This document shows, one piece after another, positions 44,873 to 49,501 of a DNA stretch of 49,501 bases (position 1 is the first letter of the stretch; each line of letters begins with the position of its first letter). Below the pieces are notes generated by a model, which saw only the letters and a program-made list of their open reading frames with translations, did not search any database and had not been told where the DNA came from. Location of the stretch: the NCBI GenBank assembly GCA_964403795.1, contig CAYOHP010000037.1, positions 1-49,501 on the forward strand, written 5' to 3'. The position numbers and the translations under genes were made by a program. This stretch comes from CAYOHP01 sp964403795 [NCBI: uncultured bacterium]. GTDB taxonomy: Bacteria; Muiribacteriota; UBA6191; CAZXTJ01.

Positions 44873-46468
44873 ATGCGCCTCGCATGCCTTCTCGTCCCTG
44901 ACCTCCCCTTGCAGGCCCTGGTGGCGGCCGATCCTCGCCTCCGGGGACGCCCGCTGGCGGTGGTGGAGAGCCAGGGGTCGCAGCCCAGCACCCCTGGCCC
45001 CGCCAGGGGGAGCAGCCAGGCGCAGACCCCCGCGAGCGAGCCCCTCGGGGCGAGCTGCAAGGGGAAGGGACCGGCAGCCCGCCTGATCGCGGTCTCGGCG
45101 GAGGCCCGTGCCCTGGGGATCCGGCCGGGCCAGGGGAGCGGAGAGGCCGAGCGTCAGCTGCCCGGTCTCGTCGTGCTGGCCCGGAGCGAGGAGCACGAGC
45201 GCCACGCCGACCAGGGCCTCGCCGAGGTGGCCCGGGCCCATGCCCCCTCGCTCCAGGGGCTCGCCCCCGGAGAACTGCTGGTGGACGCTTCCGGGGTCAC
45301 CAGCCTGTTCGGGGACGAAGCCGGCTACGGGACCACCCTCGTCGAGGCCCTGGCCGACCGGGGGCTCGGGATCCGGGTGGGGATCGCGAGCTCCCGGAGC
45401 GCGGCCCAGGCGGCGGCCCGGGTGGCGCCCCGATCCGATCCGTCGCCGGTCACGGTCGTCGTCCCCGGGGGCGACGCCGCCTTCCTCGCCGGGCTCCCGC
45501 TGGCGGTCCTGGATCCCGAGCCCCGGCTCGCCGGGCTGCTCGGCGACCTCGGCCTCCATCTCTGCCGCGACCTCGAGCGCCTCTCCCCCCGCCAGATCCG
45601 GGAGCGCCTCGGCGAGCCCGGCCTCGAGCTGGCAGCCCGGGCCCGGGGGCGGGACCCCTTCCCCTATGCCCCCACTCCGGAGCCGCGCCGCCATCGTCTC
45701 CGGATCGACCCGGAGGCCCCCCTCGAACTCCGACAGCAGATCCTGGCCGAGGTCGGGGCGGCCCTCGCCGGACTCCTCCCTGGCCTGGTCTCCCGCGGCC
45801 TCTCGGTGTCGACGATGCGGGTGGCCTTCACCCATCCCGACCAGGGGCTCACCCTCCATGCCTTCCCCCTGGCGCAGCCCACCCGGGAGGCGGCCCCCCT
45901 GCTGCGGCTGCTCTCGGCCCGCCTGGAGCGGGATCCTCCCGACCGCCCGGTGGAGGCGATCGAGCTCGAACTCGAGCCCGAGGTCCCGCGCACCACCCAG
46001 CTCTCGCTCTTCCTCCCGGCCGGTCCCTCGCCGCTGGCCCTGGCCCGCACCGTGTCGCGACTCGAGGGCCTGGTGGGCTCGGAACGCCTGGGGGCACCCC
46101 GACTCCCGGTGGATCCGCGCCCGGCGGCTTTCGACCGGGACGGCTTCCGGCCGGAGTCGGCCCGGGCACGCCTCGACCCGCTGCCTGCCTGCTCCCAGGT
46201 GCGGGGCGTGCGCCCTCCCCGGCGCCTGCGACTCGCCGCCGGACCCGAGGGACCGGTCTCGGTGGGTCCCGAGCCGGGCTTGGGACTCGGCCCCGGACCG
46301 GCCCGGGTGACGGGGCGCTCCGGTCCCTGGCTGCTCTCGGGGGCCTGGTGGAGCGAGCGGCCCTTCGACCGCGAGTACTGGGAACTGGTGCTCGGCGACG
46401 GCCGGGTGCTCCGGGTCTTCCGGGAGCGGCCCGGCGAGCGCTGGTGGCTCGACGGGATGCATGACTGA
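44873..46468 (+). CDS. imuB: ImuB-like, Y-family polymerase homologue without catalytic residues
   Basis: 531 residues. The opening RLACLLVPDLPLQALVAADP and later LLVDASGVTSLFGDE and IRVGIASSRSAAQAAARV follow the Y-family palm plan, but the acidic pair that would be DE in an active polymerase is DA. This loss defines ImuB, which acts as a beta-clamp-linked scaffold for DnaE2 with ImuA. A low-complexity Ser/Pro/Gln insert occurs near 35-65. The C-terminal part (GPWLLSGAWWSERPFDREYWEL) is the conserved ImuB tail. An SOS promoter lies immediately upstream. imuA is 14 kb away, on the same strand. Confidence 0.88.
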   Translation: MRLACLLVPDLPLQALVAADPRLRGRPLAVVESQGSQPSTPGPARGSSQAQTPASEPLGASCKGKGPAARLIAVSAEARALGIRPGQGSGEAERQLPGLVVLARSEEHERHADQGLAEVARAHAPSLQGLAPGELLVDASGVTSLFGDEAGYGTTLVEALADRGLGIRVGIASSRSAAQAAARVAPRSDPSPVTVVVPGGDAAFLAGLPLAVLDPEPRLAGLLGDLGLHLCRDLERLSPRQIRERLGEPGLELAARARGRDPFPYAPTPEPRRHRLRIDPEAPLELRQQILAEVGAALAGLLPGLVSRGLSVSTMRVAFTHPDQGLTLHAFPLAQPTREAAPLLRLLSARLERDPPDRPVEAIELELEPEVPRTTQLSLFLPAGPSPLALARTVSRLEGLVGSERLGAPRLPVDPRPAAFDRDGFRPESARARLDPLPACSQVRGVRPPRRLRLAAGPEGPVSVGPEPGLGLGPGPARVTGRSGPWLLSGAWWSERPFDREYWELVLGDGRVLRVFRERPGERWWLDGMHD

Positions 46469-46522
46469 TCCCGAGCGGAACGGGAACGATGTCCGGGCGC
46501 CGGGAACCAGCATCCGGCGCTC

Positions 46523-48448
46523 CTACCCAGCGGGCTCCTCGCGAGCGTCCAGTACCTCGCGGACCTTCTGCGCCAGGGCCCGGGGCGAGAACGGCTTGGG
46601 GAGGAAGTGGATCCCCGCTTCCAGTTCCCCCCGGTGGACGATCGCGTCCTCGGTGTAGCCCGACATGAAGAGCACCCGGATCCCGGGTCGGAGCGCCCCC
46701 AGACGAGCCGCGATCTCGCTGCCGCGCATCCCGGGGAGCACGATGTCGGAGACCATGAGGGCGATCCCGCCCTCATGGGCGGCCGCCGTTTCCAGGGCCG
46801 CCTTCCCGTTCCCGGCCGACAGGACCCGGTAGCCCCGCTGCGAGAGGACCCGCACCGCCAGCGCCAGGAGGTCGGGCTCGTCCTCGACCACCAGGATCGT
46901 CTCGTCCCCGCCCGGGACGGGCAGGGCATCGCGGACGACCGGGGTCGGGACCGGATCGGGCGGGGCATCGGCCCGCGGCAGGTAGATGTGGAAGCTCGTA
47001 CCCTTGCCGGGCTCCGAGTAGACCCAGATGTCCCCGCCGGACTGCTTCACGATCCCGTACACGGTCGAGAGCCCGAGGCCCGTGCCGCGTCCCTCGTCCT
47101 TGGTGGTGAAGAACGGCTCGAAGATCCGCTCCCGGACCGCGGCCTCCATGCCGCAGCCGGTATCCGAGACCGCCAGCTTCACGGCCGGCCCCTGGAGCCT
47201 GCCCTTCAAGGCGGTGCGGTAGTCCTCGCCCAGGACGACATTGCGGGCCTCGATGGTGAGGCTGCCGCCTTCGGGCATGGCATCCCGGGCATTGATCGCC
47301 AGGTTCATCAGGATCTGTTCGACCTGGGTGGGATCGACCCGGACCGCACCCAGCCCCTCCTCGATCCGGAACTTGAGGAGGATGTCCTCGCCGATGGCCC
47401 GCTGCAGGAGCGACTGGACCTCCCGCAGGCTCTGGGCCAGGTCGAGGACCCTGGGAGCCAGCATCTGGCGCCGGCTGAAGGCGAGGAGCTGGCGCACCAG
47501 GTCGGCCCCCCGGGCGACCGCACGGTGGATCTGCTCGAGGTCGCCCTGACCCTCGCTCTCCGGCCCGATCGTCTCGCCGAGCAGCGAGGCGCACCCCGAC
47601 ACCACCGAGAGGAGATTGTTGAAGTCGTGGGCCACCCCGCCGGCGAGGCGCCCCACCGCCTCCATGCGCTGGGCCGCCTGGAACCGGTCCTCGAGCTGCC
47701 TCCGACCGGTCACGTCGAGCGCCATGCCCAGGGTTCCCTCGATGGACCCGTCGGGACCCCGCAGGGGTCGGACCCATGCCTCGTATCGCTGCCCCTCCCA
47801 GGTGAAGGCGAAGGTGGTCTCCTCGCCCCGCAGTGCCGACCCGTGGAGCGCTTCCACCGACGCCTCACCATGCGGCGCCGGGAACCGCCGGGTCACGGGC
47901 TCTCCCGGGCAGAGCCACGGTGCCGATCCCATCCCGCCGAAGATCGACCCGGTGGGGGAGGTCACCAGGAGTCCGGGATCCGTGGTCCACAGCACGACTG
48001 GGAGTTGCTGCAGCACCATGGCCAGCCTTGATTCGCTGCCCGCAAGGGCCGCCTGCGAAGCCCTCCGGGCCCTGGCCTGGTCCAGCTCCCGGCGGAGTGC
48101 CGGGACCAGTCTCGCCAGGTTGTACTTCAGGACGTAGTCGTTGGCGCCACCCCTCAAGGTCTCGACCGCGACCTCCTCCCCGACCGTGGCCGAGAGCACG
48201 ATCACGGGGAGCCCCTGGTCCCGGGCACGGACCGCCGCGATCACGTCCAGGGCATCGAACCCCGGCAACCGGTAGTCGGTCAGCACCGCGTCCCAGGTCT
48301 CGCCTGCCAGCGCCTGCCGCACCTCGGCGAGCGAGGCCACGACCCGGACCGAGGCTTCGATCCCGCCCCGGTGCAGTTCCCGCCGGGTGAGGATCGAATC
48401 GTCCTCGCTATCCTCGACGAGGAGGATCCGCAGGCTCTCCTTGCTCAC
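46523..48448 (-). CDS. Hybrid histidine kinase: receiver-PAS-kinase-receiver
   Basis: 641 residues: receiver (Asp58) at 1-120, PAS-like sensor at about 140-250, H-box GVAHDFNNLLSV (His274), N-box NLAINARDAM, DTGCGM and GTGLGLS boxes, and a C-terminal receiver (Asp in VSDIVLPGM). All catalytic motifs are intact; no membrane segment is seen, so it is a cytoplasmic relay protein. The start GTG at 48448 overlaps the stop of the upstream kinase as GTGA. It converges with imuB. Confidence 0.88.
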   Translation of the reverse strand: MSKESLRILLVEDSEDDSILTRRELHRGGIEASVRVVASLAEVRQALAGETWDAVLTDYRLPGFDALDVIAAVRARDQGLPVIVLSATVGEEVAVETLRGGANDYVLKYNLARLVPALRRELDQARARRASQAALAGSESRLAMVLQQLPVVLWTTDPGLLVTSPTGSIFGGMGSAPWLCPGEPVTRRFPAPHGEASVEALHGSALRGEETTFAFTWEGQRYEAWVRPLRGPDGSIEGTLGMALDVTGRRQLEDRFQAAQRMEAVGRLAGGVAHDFNNLLSVVSGCASLLGETIGPESEGQGDLEQIHRAVARGADLVRQLLAFSRRQMLAPRVLDLAQSLREVQSLLQRAIGEDILLKFRIEEGLGAVRVDPTQVEQILMNLAINARDAMPEGGSLTIEARNVVLGEDYRTALKGRLQGPAVKLAVSDTGCGMEAAVRERIFEPFFTTKDEGRGTGLGLSTVYGIVKQSGGDIWVYSEPGKGTSFHIYLPRADAPPDPVPTPVVRDALPVPGGDETILVVEDEPDLLALAVRVLSQRGYRVLSAGNGKAALETAAAHEGGIALMVSDIVLPGMRGSEIAARLGALRPGIRVLFMSGYTEDAIVHRGELEAGIHFLPKPFSPRALAQKVREVLDAREEPAG

Positions 48449-49501
48449 GGCCGGTCTCCCGCGGCTGCCGCTTCCGGGAGGGTGAACCGGAAGCACGCTC
48501 CCCGCCCGGGAGACGACTCCGCCGAGACGGTGCCCCCGTGACGCCGCACGATCCTCTGCACCGTGGCGAGGCCGATCCCGGTGCCCTCGAACTGGTCGGG
48601 AGCGTGGAGCCGTTGGAAGACCCCGAAGAGCCTGTGGGCCTGTCCCGGATCGAATCCGGCCCCATCGTCCCGGACCAGGAACTCCGGGGCGTCCCCGCTC
48701 CGGCAGCTCCGGAACTCGACGGTGGCCGGCTCCCTGCCCCGGGTGAACTTCCAGGCGTTCGAGAGCAGGTTCTCCAGGGCGATCCGGAGGAGCCCGGCAT
48801 CCCCTTCGACCTGGCACCCGGGATCGATCCTCACTTCCACCTTGCGATCCGGCTCGCGCTCCGCGAACCCATGCAGGATCTCCCGGGCCAAGGCCGAGAG
48901 GTCCACGGTGGCGAGGCGCAGGGGAGTGACCGCGCTCCGGGCCAGCCAGAGCAGGTCGTCGACGAGCTCCCGGGTGCGGTCCGCGGCCCTCCGGATCCGC
49001 CTCAGGTAATCGAGCCCTTCCTGGTCCAGGACTCCGCCATAGTCCTCGCTCAACGCCTCGGCGAAACCCATGATCACGGTGATGGGCGCGCGGAGGTCGT
49101 GGGCCACCGAGGCATTGAAGGCCGAGAGCGCCTCGTTGGCGAGTTCGAGCTCCCGGTTCTTCTCCGCCAGCTCCTCCGCGAACGCCGCCCGCGACTCGGC
49201 GAGTTCCCGGGCGGCCCGCTCCCGGGTGGCCTCCAGGTCCTTGGCCAGCAGGTCCTCGCGGATCCTGCGGGTCTCGGCCTCCACCTGCTTGCGTCGGAGC
49301 TGGGCACGGACCCGAGCCCGGATCACGTCGAATCCCGCGGTCTTGGGGATGTAGTCGTCGGCCCCGGCGTCGATCCCCTCCAGCATGGCGGCCCGCTCGT
49401 CCCTGGCGGTCAGGATCAGGACCGGGAGGTCCCGCCACAGTTCGGAGGCCCGGATCCTGAGGCAGATGTCCTTGCCTCCCAATCCGGGCATCACCAGATC
49501 G
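48445..49501 (-). CDS. Receiver-histidine kinase protein (N-terminus beyond window)
   Basis: At least 351 residues are visible; the gene continues past the right edge. The visible part starts inside a receiver domain (LVMPGLGGKD carries the region just after the phospho-acceptor), followed by a coiled coil (about 70-120), H-box ASVAHDLRAPITV, N-box NLLSNAWKFT, DDGAGFD and GTGIGLAT. It is coupled to the downstream hybrid kinase through GTGA, so both probably act in one phosphorelay. The input signal is unknown. Confidence 0.88.
   Translation of the reverse strand, partial: DLVMPGLGGKDICLRIRASELWRDLPVLILTARDERAAMLEGIDAGADDYIPKTAGFDVIRARVRAQLRRKQVEAETRRIREDLLAKDLEATRERAARELAESRAAFAEELAEKNRELELANEALSAFNASVAHDLRAPITVIMGFAEALSEDYGGVLDQEGLDYLRRIRRAADRTRELVDDLLWLARSAVTPLRLATVDLSALAREILHGFAEREPDRKVEVRIDPGCQVEGDAGLLRIALENLLSNAWKFTRGREPATVEFRSCRSGDAPEFLVRDDGAGFDPGQAHRLFGVFQRLHAPDQFEGTGIGLATVQRIVRRHGGTVSAESSPGRGACFRFTLPEAAAAGDRP

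Overview
The window is GC-rich chromosomal DNA from a respiratory bacterium that makes many multihaem c-type cytochromes. It encodes two MtrB/PioB-type outer-membrane barrels, two DmsE-type decahaem cytochromes, System II cytochrome c maturation (ResB/CcsA), an NrfD-type quinol module and six or seven two-component proteins. LexA-like boxes have the form GAAC-N4-GTTC. An Acidobacteriota-like (Holophagae or Thermoanaerobaculia type) or other deep-branching Gram-negative host fits, but no rRNA or marker gene is present and this is inference only. No tRNA, rRNA, CRISPR, insertion sequence or prophage was seen.

Layout. 1-4.0 kb (+): a secreted monohaem protein with a cytochrome c'-like arrangement, a membrane histidine kinase and an NtrC-like regulator that lacks the sigma-54 contact loop. 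4.1-11.7 kb: two porin-cytochrome modules, each a decahaem cytochrome plus an MtrB-like barrel, transcribed divergently from a 677-bp control region. 11.8-12.2 kb: a small EF-hand lipoprotein. 12.2-19.2 kb (-): an overlapping operon of a globin-like sensor with a degenerate kinase domain, a complete sigma-54 activator, a second histidine kinase and a fused membrane protein/spermidine synthase-like enzyme, preceded by a single-domain receiver. 19.4-23.1 kb (-): cytochrome c maturation genes. 23.4-26.8 kb (-): tetrahaem cytochrome, four-cluster Fe-S protein, NrfD-like membrane subunit and dihaem cytochrome.

27-49.5 kb is mostly housekeeping and accessory: STAS protein, DUF805-SRPBCC fusion, Gly/Pro-rich secreted protein, imuA and imuB with matching SOS promoters 14 kb apart, a TerB-like protein, a formylglycine-enzyme-like protein, pstSCAB next to an ArsR-type regulator, an Mrp/ApbC ATPase with a histidine-rich head, a TMEM43-like protein, a nuclease/phosphatase-fold enzyme and two hybrid histidine kinases at the right edge.

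How it works together (inference). The NrfD module would oxidise quinol in the inner membrane, periplasmic cytochromes would carry electrons, and the two decahaem/barrel modules would conduct them across the outer membrane. ResB/CcsA would attach the haems. The strongest observation is that every cytochrome transcription unit from 6.5 to 26.9 kb, the maturation operon and the sensor operon itself have a sigma-54 type -24/-12 element (TGGCA-N8-TTGC). Four of these regions also share a palindrome close to TTCCCACCGGCGGGAA. This points to one sigma-54 regulon, plausibly run by the activator at 15767-17146 and its globin-like sensor.
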